DNA from: Bacteroidota bacterium
GTDB taxonomy: Bacteria > Bacteroidota > Bacteroidia > Bacteroidales > M50B96
Length of the DNA: 36,689 nt
Direction: 5' to 3'
Assembly: GCA_024762835.1 (NCBI GenBank)
Contig: JANTGP010000009.1
Span: forward strand, 1-36,689
Below, in pieces: positions 10,215-19,108 of the stretch (position 1 is its first letter; each line of letters starts with the position of its first letter). The notes under the pieces are model-generated. The model saw only the letters and a list, made by a program, of their open reading frames with translations, had not been told where the DNA came from and did not search any database. Position numbers and translations under genes: made by a program.

Positions 10215-12677
10215 TTAAAGTGTCTTCAAATATTGCTCCAAAGAATACTCATCGGGGTAAAGAACCTGGCGAGCTTTGCTTCCTTCGTATGGTCCAACTA
10301 TACCGGCAGCTTCAAGTTGATCAATAATCCTACCCGCCCTATTATAACCTATTGAGAATTTGCGTTGAATCAAAGATGTAGAACCTTGTTGATGAATAAC
10401 AACCAAACGAGCGGCATCATCAAACATATCATCTCTTTTTGTTAAATCAACACTTAGGGCTTCACTAGTTCCTTCCTCAATATATTCAGGCAAATAAAAA
10501 GGTGTAGGATATGATTGTTGCTTCTCAATATGCTCTGTAATCCTTTCTATTTCCGGAGTATCAATAAATGCACATTGAATTCTTAACATGTCTGCTCCCA
10601 TTGATATAAGCATATCACCCCGGCCAATTAATTGATTAGCTCCCGGTGAATCAAGAATTGTACGTGAGTCAACCATAGCAGTAACTCTAAATGCAATACG
10701 GGCAGGGAAATTGGCCTTTATCAGTCCCGTAATTATATTTGTTGAAGGACGTTGAGTTGCAATAATGAGATGTAAACCTACTGCACGAGCTAATTGAGCT
10801 ATACGTGCAATTGGAGCTTCTACCTCTTTACCTGCAGTCATAATTAAATCGGCAAACTCATCAATTACAACTACAATATATGGGAAAAATCTATGGCCGT
10901 TCTCAGGGTTCAATTTTCGGGCAATAAATTTTGAATTATATTCTTTAATATTTCTAGCCTGAGCTTTTTTCAACAAGTTATATCGTTGGTCCATCTCAAT
11001 AGTAAGCGAGTGCAAAGTATTTACAACAACCTTAGTATCAGTAATAATTGCATCTTCGCCATCAGGCAGCATTGCTAAAAAATGTTTCTCTATTTTGTTA
11101 TAAAGAGTCAATTCAACTTTTTTAGGGTCGATTAAAACAAATTTAACCTGAGCAGGATGCTTTTTATAAAGCAAAGAAGCAATTATTGCATTTAGTCCAA
11201 CTGATTTTCCTTGTCCGGTTGCACCTGCAACAAGAAGATGAGGTGCTTTAGCCAAATCAAAGACAAAAGTGTCATTTGAAATTGTTTTTCCAATAGCAAC
11301 GGGTAAATCAAATTTTGAATCCTGAAATTTATGAGAAGCCAGAATTGTCCGCATAGATACAATCTCCGGATTACGATTTGGCACTTCGATACCTATTGTA
11401 CCTTTGCCCGGGATAGGAGCAATTATCCTAATACCCAGTGCGGCAAGACTAAGAGCAATATCATCTTCAAGATTTTTTATTTTTGAAATACGAACACCGG
11501 CTGCCGGTACAATTTCATATAAAGTAATTGTAGGACCAATAGTAGCTTTTATCTTTTCTATCTTAATTTTGTAATTGCTTAAGGTCTCAACAATCTTATT
11601 CTTATTTGAGATAAGCTCCTCTTTACTTACCTCAGAATTATTTTGTTGGTGGTCATCCAGCAAAGAAAGGTCAGGAAAAACATATGAAGACAAATCAAGT
11701 GTAGGGTCATATTCGCCAAATTCTTCCAAAGGGTCTTTCTTTTCAGATTCATCTATTTCCTCCTCTTCGGTTTTTTCTTTAACACTTAGCTTGACATCAT
11801 CTGCATCTGATTTTGCCTTTTCAACAATGGACTCATCTGTTTCATTTTCTATTTCAAATGAATCATCGTTTAAAGACAGAGCTTTATCTTTGTCTGCAAC
11901 AGAGCTTTGTGAATCAGCATCAACAAGCTCATCATCGGCTATCTCGATTGACAGGGGTGTTTCTTCAGCAATGATATTCATTTTTTCTTCTTTGTTATCC
12001 TGAGTCTTAGGCTTTTTGCTTTTTGTACTTGAAACAGGAATATTCGCTTTCTTTAACGAAGAAGCTTTTCCCGGAAGGGTCTTAAGAAAAGGGATAAAAC
12101 TATCGAAAGTAAATACAAGAAAGACAAAGAGACTAATAAAAAGTAAAAAGAAAGTTCCAATTTTTCCTATAATTGTATTAAGCCATTTTACTAAGAAAAT
12201 GCCATTTGCTCCACCCGGGCCAAACTGAAGATATCCGCCGGCATCACCAAATAAATAAGCCAGAAATATTGAGAACCAGATAGTAGCCAGCAAGGCGTAA
12301 CGAATAGATTTACCAACAGGCAGCAATTTTATTTTCAACAAGCGTAATCCAAGAATTAAGAAAATAAATGGAAAAGAAAAAGAAGCAAGACCAAACCATC
12401 TGCTTATAAACTGGTTAGACAAAATTGCACCCAGCTTTGCCGCCCAATTCTCTGCTTGCCCATCACCTGAGAATAAATTCGACCATGTAAATTCATTATC
12501 GATTTTCCATGTAAATAAATATGAAAAGAAAGACAAAAGCAATATTAGAGCAAATATAATAAGGAAAATACCAAGGCTTAGTTTAAATCTATGGTCGCTA
12601 AACAATTTCTTTAAACTAAATGATGAATTCTTTTTAGATTTACTTGTCTTTGTGCTGCTTACTTTCTTTTTTGCCAT
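10215..12677 (-). CDS. ftsK: DNA translocase FtsK/SpoIIIE
   Basis: N-terminal TM domain, acidic linker, Walker A VAGATGQGKSVGLN, IVVVIDEFADLI, LHLIIATQRPSTNIITGLIKANFPARIAF, C-terminal gamma domain. Confidence 0.96.
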   Translation of the reverse strand: MAKKKVSSTKTSKSKKNSSFSLKKLFSDHRFKLSLGIFLIIFALILLLSFFSYLFTWKIDNEFTWSNLFSGDGQAENWAAKLGAILSNQFISRWFGLASFSFPFIFLILGLRLLKIKLLPVGKSIRYALLATIWFSIFLAYLFGDAGGYLQFGPGGANGIFLVKWLNTIIGKIGTFFLLFISLFVFLVFTFDSFIPFLKTLPGKASSLKKANIPVSSTKSKKPKTQDNKEEKMNIIAEETPLSIEIADDELVDADSQSSVADKDKALSLNDDSFEIENETDESIVEKAKSDADDVKLSVKEKTEEEEIDESEKKDPLEEFGEYDPTLDLSSYVFPDLSLLDDHQQNNSEVSKEELISNKNKIVETLSNYKIKIEKIKATIGPTITLYEIVPAAGVRISKIKNLEDDIALSLAALGIRIIAPIPGKGTIGIEVPNRNPEIVSMRTILASHKFQDSKFDLPVAIGKTISNDTFVFDLAKAPHLLVAGATGQGKSVGLNAIIASLLYKKHPAQVKFVLIDPKKVELTLYNKIEKHFLAMLPDGEDAIITDTKVVVNTLHSLTIEMDQRYNLLKKAQARNIKEYNSKFIARKLNPENGHRFFPYIVVVIDEFADLIMTAGKEVEAPIARIAQLARAVGLHLIIATQRPSTNIITGLIKANFPARIAFRVTAMVDSRTILDSPGANQLIGRGDMLISMGADMLRIQCAFIDTPEIERITEHIEKQQSYPTPFYLPEYIEEGTSEALSVDLTKRDDMFDDAARLVVIHQQGSTSLIQRKFSIGYNRAGRIIDQLEAAGIVGPYEGSKARQVLYPDEYSLEQYLKTL

Positions 12678-12897
12678 TTACAAGTTGTGATATTAAAATA
12701 TATTTATAGATGTTTTAAGTAAAAAAACAGATTCTACATTTCGTGCAAATTTCAGAAAATTATAAAGAATCTGCAAATAAGCTATTTCAGCTTAAATCTG
12801 CATTTATGTTTTACACCAAAAGCCAATTAAACTTTTTTGTGGATAAATACTCTATATTCTCTCAGAATATGGTTAAGAATTTAATATTTCAATATAA

Positions 12898-12929
12898 AAC
12901 CGGCTTGTGATTAATTCACAGAACCGGTT
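12898..12929 (-). terminator. Intrinsic-terminator-like hairpin downstream of the 12956..13645 gene
   Basis: AACCGG...GTGA-ttaat-TCAC...CCGGTT stem; on the minus strand it is followed by TTTTATATTG. Confidence 0.65.
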
Positions 12930-12955
12930 AATACTGCCTTATTTAATTATAAAAT

Positions 12956-13645
12956 TTATCCGCCCATCAAGGCTTTTAATTCCTCAAAGCTCATTACTTT
13001 CACATCTGCCGGTATAGCAAATTCTTTAGCTTTAACTCTTTTTTTCTTTTTTACTGTTGTAGCAATTACATGAATAGAAGCATCTTCTTTGCCCGGAAAA
13101 GGAATAATATATTCCATGATAAGTCCATTTATTCCTTCAAATTGATCATCTTGCATAAAATCTTCCAATACATATTTTGGATCGTAATATACTTCCACAA
13201 CATTCTCGCCATCAACAATTTCAGCTTTTTTGCATTTATGACCGACAATATCTTTTGTTTCTTCTATAAAATTAATTTCAGGTTTTTCTTCGGTTGAATC
13301 TTTTTTAGCATCACTTTCAGCTTTCATAGATTCAGCTTCTTCTTTTGTCATTCTAAAAGCATACTGCTGTCCCATTTGGTCAATAATCATTATTAAAGAA
13401 TCCTTATAAATAATCTTGGTTTGGGAAAACATCATTGTTGTTGTCTCTTCTTTATAAACACCATTTCCATATATGGAGTTTACTTTACCTTCAACCTGTG
13501 CCTTTTCAGCTTCACTAAGATTTCCTTCAGCACTCATCTTATAATTAATAGTACCATGGAACTCAGTTGCATCCTGTGCATTTACATTAAACGTGAAAAT
13601 AACAGCTAGAACTATTATGCCAATGTATTGAAATAGATTTTTCAT
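12956..13645 (-). CDS. Secreted DUF4412/GLPGLI-like protein
   Basis: Signal peptide; FHGTINYKMSAEGNLSEAEK, KDIVGHKCKKAEIVDGENVVEVYYDPKY. Confidence 0.6.
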   Translation of the reverse strand: MKNLFQYIGIIVLAVIFTFNVNAQDATEFHGTINYKMSAEGNLSEAEKAQVEGKVNSIYGNGVYKEETTTMMFSQTKIIYKDSLIMIIDQMGQQYAFRMTKEEAESMKAESDAKKDSTEEKPEINFIEETKDIVGHKCKKAEIVDGENVVEVYYDPKYVLEDFMQDDQFEGINGLIMEYIIPFPGKEDASIHVIATTVKKKKRVKAKEFAIPADVKVMSFEELKALMGG

Positions 13646-13684
13646 AAAATAATATGTTTAAAATTCATGTTAATTTGATATTTG

Positions 13685-13692
13685 CAAAAGTA
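13685..13692 (-). promoter_or_regulatory. Bacteroidota -7 promoter element (TACTTTTG)
   Basis: CAAAAGTA on the plus strand; 39 nt upstream of the ATG at 13645. Confidence 0.5.
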
Positions 13693-13789
13693 GTTTTTTA
13701 TCTAATAAAATAAATAAAAAAATAAAAGTAAAGATCTTAAGTTAAAAATTAGAAGATTCCATATATACTCTTTTAATTGAGTACAAATA

Positions 13790-15475
13790 TTAAGTGGACT
13801 TTAGGTTACTAAAATAAGCCTTTAATATTTCAGCACTCTTTTCAGAAGGGGTTTTAATTTCTAAAACAGACATGGTGTGTGTTTCAGAATAAAATCTACT
13901 AACTATTTGTTCCAAGTCTGCCATGTTATCACAATAATAATGTTGGATTCCATGAGCTTCAACAAGTTTCTTATAATCTACCTTAGGCTCTGTAACAAAA
14001 AACTCTTCAAGTTCAGCAATAGATGATGAGCCATCGAGAAAACGAAAAATATTACCTCCCGAGTTGTTAATTACAATTATTCGCAAATTATCAGAAAGAT
14101 GATTATTCCATAAAGCATTTGAATCGTACAAGAAACTTATGTCGCCTGTAATTAAAGTGGTTGGTTTTTTACTAACAAATGCTGCACCTGCTGCAGTTGA
14201 ACTGCAACCATCAATTCCGCTGGTACCCCTGTTTGAGTTATATGTAAAATTCTTTTTAGGTTTAAAAAGCTGAGCATATCTAACAACCGTACTGTTTCCA
14301 AGTTGCAGATTACTGTTTTCAGGTATTAGTGAAAGTAGTTTATCGTAAAGTTTTAAATCACTAAATTCAATATTCTTTATAAACGTCTGATGTTTGTTCT
14401 CGCAAATTATTTCCTTTTGTTTCCACAAATCCCAATAACTTCCTTCAGTTGAAGTGTTTTTTTGTGGTATTTGCCCCAGAAAAACCTTAGGAGATAAACT
14501 TATTACTTCGGTAAGTGACTGAAAAGTATCAATTGATTTCCCACTTATGTCAATATGCCAATGCTCTGTTGCTTTATTATTTCTTAAAAATGCCTTTATC
14601 ATTTTCGAAATAATATTTTCTCCTATTGTAATAAGCAGTTCCGGTTTAAAATCCTTTGTTTCGTTGGGTTTAATAGCTGTTACAAGCTTATCAATACATG
14701 TAAAAATACCTTTGGCATGCAGGTTTGAGATTGTTTCGGTAAGAATAACCGTATTCTTATCTTGTGCTAAATTATTAATCACATTATTTAGCTCATTGTC
14801 CGGCTTAAGAGAACCACAAAGAATCATTCTTTTATTATATTTCTTCCATTTTTCTGAAAAAACCTTCAAGTCAACATACTTAAGTTTCGATGAAAGTTCA
14901 GGCTGTTTGATAAGCTTAACTGACAACTTTGATTCGCCAATGAGATTATAGAGTGGTTCGCGTAAAGGGATATTTATATGAACAGGACCATGTGTTCCGT
15001 ACGTTGCAAGATTAACAGCTTCATTTATTAATCTATCACTCAACCGCAGTTCTTCATCATTTTTGGGTTCAACAGGCAATTCAAAGCTTCCTTTAATAAA
15101 ATTTGAATAAATATTGTTTTGCCTTATTGCCTGACCAACACCCTGGTCAATCCATTCGGGTGGACGATCGGCAGTGAGAATGATTAAAGGAATTTGCTGG
15201 TAATATGCCTCGGCAATAGCCGGAGCATAGTTTAAGACAGCAGTTCCCGAAGTAGATATTATTCCAACCGCCTTGTTTGTCTGCTGAGCAATACCAAGAG
15301 CAAAAAAAGCAGCACTTCTCTCATCAACAATGCTAATACAATTAATTTTGGTGTGCCTGTTAAATGCAATAATGAGAGGAGCATTCCTGCTTCCGGGTGA
15401 TATTACCACATGTTCAATTCCTTTTTGATAAAGAATCTCTGCCAAATGCCGGATACCGGGTTTATCTGTTGTCAT
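13790..15475 (-). CDS. menD: 2-succinyl-5-enolpyruvyl-6-hydroxy-3-cyclohexene-1-carboxylate synthase
   Basis: ThDP enzyme: HVVISPGSRNAPLIIAF, SIVDERSAAFFALGIAQQ, SNRGTSGIDGCSSTAAGAA; downstream of isochorismate synthase. Confidence 0.96.
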   Translation of the reverse strand: MTTDKPGIRHLAEILYQKGIEHVVISPGSRNAPLIIAFNRHTKINCISIVDERSAAFFALGIAQQTNKAVGIISTSGTAVLNYAPAIAEAYYQQIPLIILTADRPPEWIDQGVGQAIRQNNIYSNFIKGSFELPVEPKNDEELRLSDRLINEAVNLATYGTHGPVHINIPLREPLYNLIGESKLSVKLIKQPELSSKLKYVDLKVFSEKWKKYNKRMILCGSLKPDNELNNVINNLAQDKNTVILTETISNLHAKGIFTCIDKLVTAIKPNETKDFKPELLITIGENIISKMIKAFLRNNKATEHWHIDISGKSIDTFQSLTEVISLSPKVFLGQIPQKNTSTEGSYWDLWKQKEIICENKHQTFIKNIEFSDLKLYDKLLSLIPENSNLQLGNSTVVRYAQLFKPKKNFTYNSNRGTSGIDGCSSTAAGAAFVSKKPTTLITGDISFLYDSNALWNNHLSDNLRIIVINNSGGNIFRFLDGSSSIAELEEFFVTEPKVDYKKLVEAHGIQHYYCDNMADLEQIVSRFYSETHTMSVLEIKTPSEKSAEILKAYFSNLKST

Positions 15476-15479
15476 AGTA

Positions 15480-16619
15480 TTATTTTCCTGCGAAGGTCTG
15501 AATTTTTTCTATAACTGACAATAATGTCCGTGCTTTATGACGAGTTTCTTCCCATTCCATTGCCGGCTGCGAAGCTGAGGTTATCCCACCACCGACATAT
15601 AAAACAGCAGCATTGTCAACAAACTGCAAACATCTTAAGTTTACAAACAAATGACCCTCATTATCTTTATTTAACACACCGAGAAATCCGGAATAATATT
15701 CCCTGTCGTAATTTTCAGTTTCATTAATTAAACTCAAAGCAACATCTTTGGGTAATCCGCAAACCGCCGGTGTTGCATGAAGGCTTTTAAGAAAGTGGCC
15801 GGTTTTACCTTTGATTAATTTTAAAGGAAAAACGAATTCTGTTTTAAGATGAAATAAGTTACCAGCCGTAGCACAAAAAGGACCATTCTTTTTATATTCG
15901 CTTATTCCATTCCTGCTTAGCACATCTTCAAGATATTCACTTACAAGTGCTTGTTCGACTTTTTCTTTTACAGTCCATTTAATATCTTCTTGCCCTGTAT
16001 TTTGAATTGTAGCAGCTAAAGCTACTGTTTTGCAATAGTCATTTTCTCGCTTAAAAAACAATTCGGGACTAGCACCAAGCCATGAACATTGATAAGGAAT
16101 ATGTAGAAAATATACAAATGCACTTTTGTAAGTCTTTTCAAGATTTTCATATATTTGCCCTGCTTTATCAATAGTAATATCAGTATTAATCTCAGCTCTG
16201 GAAAGAACAACTTTTTTGAGTTTTTCATCGCGAAGCTGCTTTATCATTTTATTTATTTGCCTAAAATAATCATCTCTTGATGTTGATAATATCTTCTGTT
16301 CTTTGTTCTTATCTTCATTGTTTTTAAATGAAAAAGCTAAAACACTATCTTTAATAAAGCTTAACTTATCTTTTGAGCAAAACTGATACTTTGGTTTTAA
16401 CAACAAAGCCCGGCTATCCTTATTTATGTCGAAAGGATGAAAAACAAAACCGCTAAAATTATCTAATTCGTTATAATCCTGCAAGATATGAATATTGTTT
16501 TCGGGAAAAACATAAATTGATGTATCCTGATCTTCGGGCTTACGAAAGCAAACAAATGCAATATTATTATCAAGAAGCATTGTGATGATATTGCTTATAT
16601 TTTCCGGAATATTATTCAA
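15480..16619 (-). CDS. menF: Isochorismate synthase (chorismate-binding)
   Basis: KVVLSRAEIN, WLGASPELFFKR, LHATPAVCGLP, YYSGFLGVLN, VGGGITSASQP; 4 nt from menD. Confidence 0.93.
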   Translation of the reverse strand: MNNIPENISNIITMLLDNNIAFVCFRKPEDQDTSIYVFPENNIHILQDYNELDNFSGFVFHPFDINKDSRALLLKPKYQFCSKDKLSFIKDSVLAFSFKNNEDKNKEQKILSTSRDDYFRQINKMIKQLRDEKLKKVVLSRAEINTDITIDKAGQIYENLEKTYKSAFVYFLHIPYQCSWLGASPELFFKRENDYCKTVALAATIQNTGQEDIKWTVKEKVEQALVSEYLEDVLSRNGISEYKKNGPFCATAGNLFHLKTEFVFPLKLIKGKTGHFLKSLHATPAVCGLPKDVALSLINETENYDREYYSGFLGVLNKDNEGHLFVNLRCLQFVDNAAVLYVGGGITSASQPAMEWEETRHKARTLLSVIEKIQTFAGK

Positions 16620-16631
16620 GACAGAATAGTT

Positions 16632-17057
16632 TTATTGTTTTGTTTTTTTCAAAATCAGGTTTGTCATTCGGCATACCGAGATTAATACATTGTTTTCGTT
16701 CCTTATGGAAATATCAAGTACATGAGTTTTTGTTCCGAGATGAATAGGAGTGCAATTAGCTGTTAATAATCCCTTACGCACAGGATTCAAGTGAGTAGCT
16801 TGTAAATTATGGCCAACAACATTAAACTTTTCAGCATCAACAAGCAGATATGAATATGCACTTCCAAGAGATTCGGCCAATGCCAAACTCGACCCACCAT
16901 GCAAAATGCCCATTGGTTGCAGATGCTTTTTAGTAACCGGCATTACAGCATAAAGATTGTCATTATTGTCAACTTTAAACTCAATTTGCAAATGATTAAT
17001 TAAGGTATCCTTGCAAATATTATTAATCATATTGATATCAATTTTACTCTCATTCAT
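16632..17057 (-). CDS. menI: Hotdog-fold PaaI/YdiI-type thioesterase, probably 1,4-dihydroxy-2-naphthoyl-CoA thioesterase
   Basis: MPVTKKHLQPMGILHGGSSLALAESLGS; first gene of the men cluster. Confidence 0.8.
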   Translation of the reverse strand: MNESKIDINMINNICKDTLINHLQIEFKVDNNDNLYAVMPVTKKHLQPMGILHGGSSLALAESLGSAYSYLLVDAEKFNVVGHNLQATHLNPVRKGLLTANCTPIHLGTKTHVLDISIRNENNVLISVCRMTNLILKKTKQ

Positions 17058-17306
17058 TTTGCAAAATTAAGATTTGTTAAAAGATAGCTGCATAAAATTA
17101 CTTAAATTTATGGTAAAAATAATTTAGTCCTACATATTGACTTACAAAATGCCGTATTAATTCCCATTTTAAAAGCCTGCGTTAACAGCATTTAACTTTT
17201 ATTATAAATTTATTGGAGAATAATAGAACACTTTTTTCTATTTTTACATCGTTTTATAATTCTGTTGCTAACAACAATAAGCAATAGATAAACTAGTTAT
17301 AAATCT

Positions 17307-18773
17307 TTGAAACTAAAACATATAGAAATGAAAAGAATAGTATATTTTATTTTTACTCTTGGTCTTTTTCTTATGGCAAGCGGGAATATTTTTTCTCAAG
17401 GTTATAAAATAACAGTTACACTGAAAGGTATGGAGAAAAAGCCATTATATCTGGGACATTATTATGCAGATAAAACCTACGTAAAAGACACTGTAATAGC
17501 AGATGCTAATGGTGTAGCTGTTTTTAAAGGACCGGAAAAGATTGAGGGCGGTATTTACTTTATTGTTTTACCGACGAAGTCAATTGCGTGGGAATTTCTA
17601 TTAACTGATGATCAGGTTTTTTCGATGAGCACTGACACCAGCGATTATTTGGGTCATCTGGTAATTAAAGGATCGCATGAAAATGATTTATATCTTGACT
17701 ATAGCAAGTATATGCAAGGTAATAATTTAAAGATGAATAAGCTTCAACAAGCAATGAAAGAAGCTGGTGACGATAAAGCGAAACAGAAGAAAGTCAGAAA
17801 AGAGATTCAAGAATTGCAGGAAGAGGTAAAAACAAAATGGGAGAAATATGTTGCTGATAACCCAAATACATTTTTTGCAAATATCATTAAAGCTCAAATG
17901 TATCCTGAAGTTCCGGACTTTAAAGTACCTGATAATGTAGCAAATAAAGATTCTTTTTTACAAGTAAAAGCTTACTATTACAACAAAAAGCACTTTTTCG
18001 ATAATATCGATTTTTCTGATGGTAAAATGCTTAGGACAGCTTATCTGAACAACCGTCTTAAAACATATTTCACAAAAATGGTTTTCAATCCTGATACAAT
18101 TATTAAGGATGGTGACGAATTGATAAAGCGAGCAGAGGCTAATGAAGATGTTTACCGTTTTGTGGTTGAATACATGCTAAACTTAAAATACGAAACCAAC
18201 AGGATGGGAATGGATAAGGTGCTTGTACATGTCGGTGAGAAATATTACTTATCAGGTAGAGCAACATGGGTAGATTCAACCCGAATGGAGAAAATTAAGG
18301 ATAGAATCTTCAAAACACGTCCAAATATAATTGGCGAGAAAGCCAAAGACATGAAGATGATTACCAATGACGACAAGATTGTTAGTTTATATCAGATTCC
18401 GTCTGATTATACGATTATTGCTTTTTGGGAACCTAACTGCGGCCACTGTAAAAAGAAGATTCCTGAGTTACATGAAATATACACTCACCTTCGTTGGGAG
18501 TTAGATTGGAATATTGAAGTTTTGGCAATATTTACACAAGTTAAAGATAAAGACAAGTGGCTTGGTTTTATTGACGAACATGGCTTAGAAGATTGGATTA
18601 ATGCCTACGACCCCTATGGTTGGTCGCATTTTAGAGATAATTATGATATTTACAGCACGCCTACAATTTATATTCTTAACAAGAAAAAAGAAATTATTGC
18701 CAAGCGACTTGATATTGAAAAAATTGAAGAGTTTATAAAAAATTACGAAAAGTATAATAAAGAGAAGAAGTAG
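17307..18773 (+). CDS. TlpA-like thioredoxin protein with DUF4369/DUF5106-type N-terminal region (likely start ATG 17328)
   Basis: Signal peptide MKRIVYFIFTLGLFLMASGNIFSQ; ITVTLKGMEKKPLYLGHYY; IIAFWEPNCGHCKKKIPEL. Confidence 0.85.
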   Translation: MKLKHIEMKRIVYFIFTLGLFLMASGNIFSQGYKITVTLKGMEKKPLYLGHYYADKTYVKDTVIADANGVAVFKGPEKIEGGIYFIVLPTKSIAWEFLLTDDQVFSMSTDTSDYLGHLVIKGSHENDLYLDYSKYMQGNNLKMNKLQQAMKEAGDDKAKQKKVRKEIQELQEEVKTKWEKYVADNPNTFFANIIKAQMYPEVPDFKVPDNVANKDSFLQVKAYYYNKKHFFDNIDFSDGKMLRTAYLNNRLKTYFTKMVFNPDTIIKDGDELIKRAEANEDVYRFVVEYMLNLKYETNRMGMDKVLVHVGEKYYLSGRATWVDSTRMEKIKDRIFKTRPNIIGEKAKDMKMITNDDKIVSLYQIPSDYTIIAFWEPNCGHCKKKIPELHEIYTHLRWELDWNIEVLAIFTQVKDKDKWLGFIDEHGLEDWINAYDPYGWSHFRDNYDIYSTPTIYILNKKKEIIAKRLDIEKIEEFIKNYEKYNKEKK

Positions 18774-18795
18774 TTTTCAATTTATAATTTCTCCT

Positions 18796-18830
18796 AATAT
18801 CCGGGCTTTCACAAGGTCCGGATATTTTTT
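18796..18830 (+). terminator. Intrinsic terminator
   Basis: AATATCCGG...CCGGATATT stem followed by TTTTT (18796-18804 / 18818-18826), 23 nt after the stop codon. Confidence 0.85.
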
Positions 18831-19042
18831 TATACAAGTTTTTTGCTCTTCACTCTTAATTCAGCATTCAATTTTCTATTTTTGAAAACAATTAAAAATA
18901 CATTGAGATATTTTTAAACAGCAAATCCAGATTAAAACCGGTATAGTGTTTTGTGATAAGAACATAAAGAATTAAGCTATAAGGGTTTTACTAATTATGC
19001 GAAATATCTGCTGATTGTTTTTAATTAAGTCTTATATATATT

Positions 19043-19055
19043 GGGCTTAAAGCCC
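19043..19055. repeat. Short perfect palindrome GGGCTTAAAGCCC
   Basis: GGGCTT-A-AAGCCC upstream of the 19109 CDS. Confidence 0.5.
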
Positions 19056-19108
19056 TGAATGGGATAATTTTATAACTCACAAATGATTTTTAAAGCTAAA
19101 TCGGTAAT

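Noticed and set aside
11575-12003. 142-aa plus-strand ORF opposite ftsK
   Set aside because: Ser-rich translation of the antisense of the acidic FtsK linker; spurious.
14547-14951. 134-aa plus-strand ORF opposite menD
   Set aside because: Antisense shadow ORF without family motifs.
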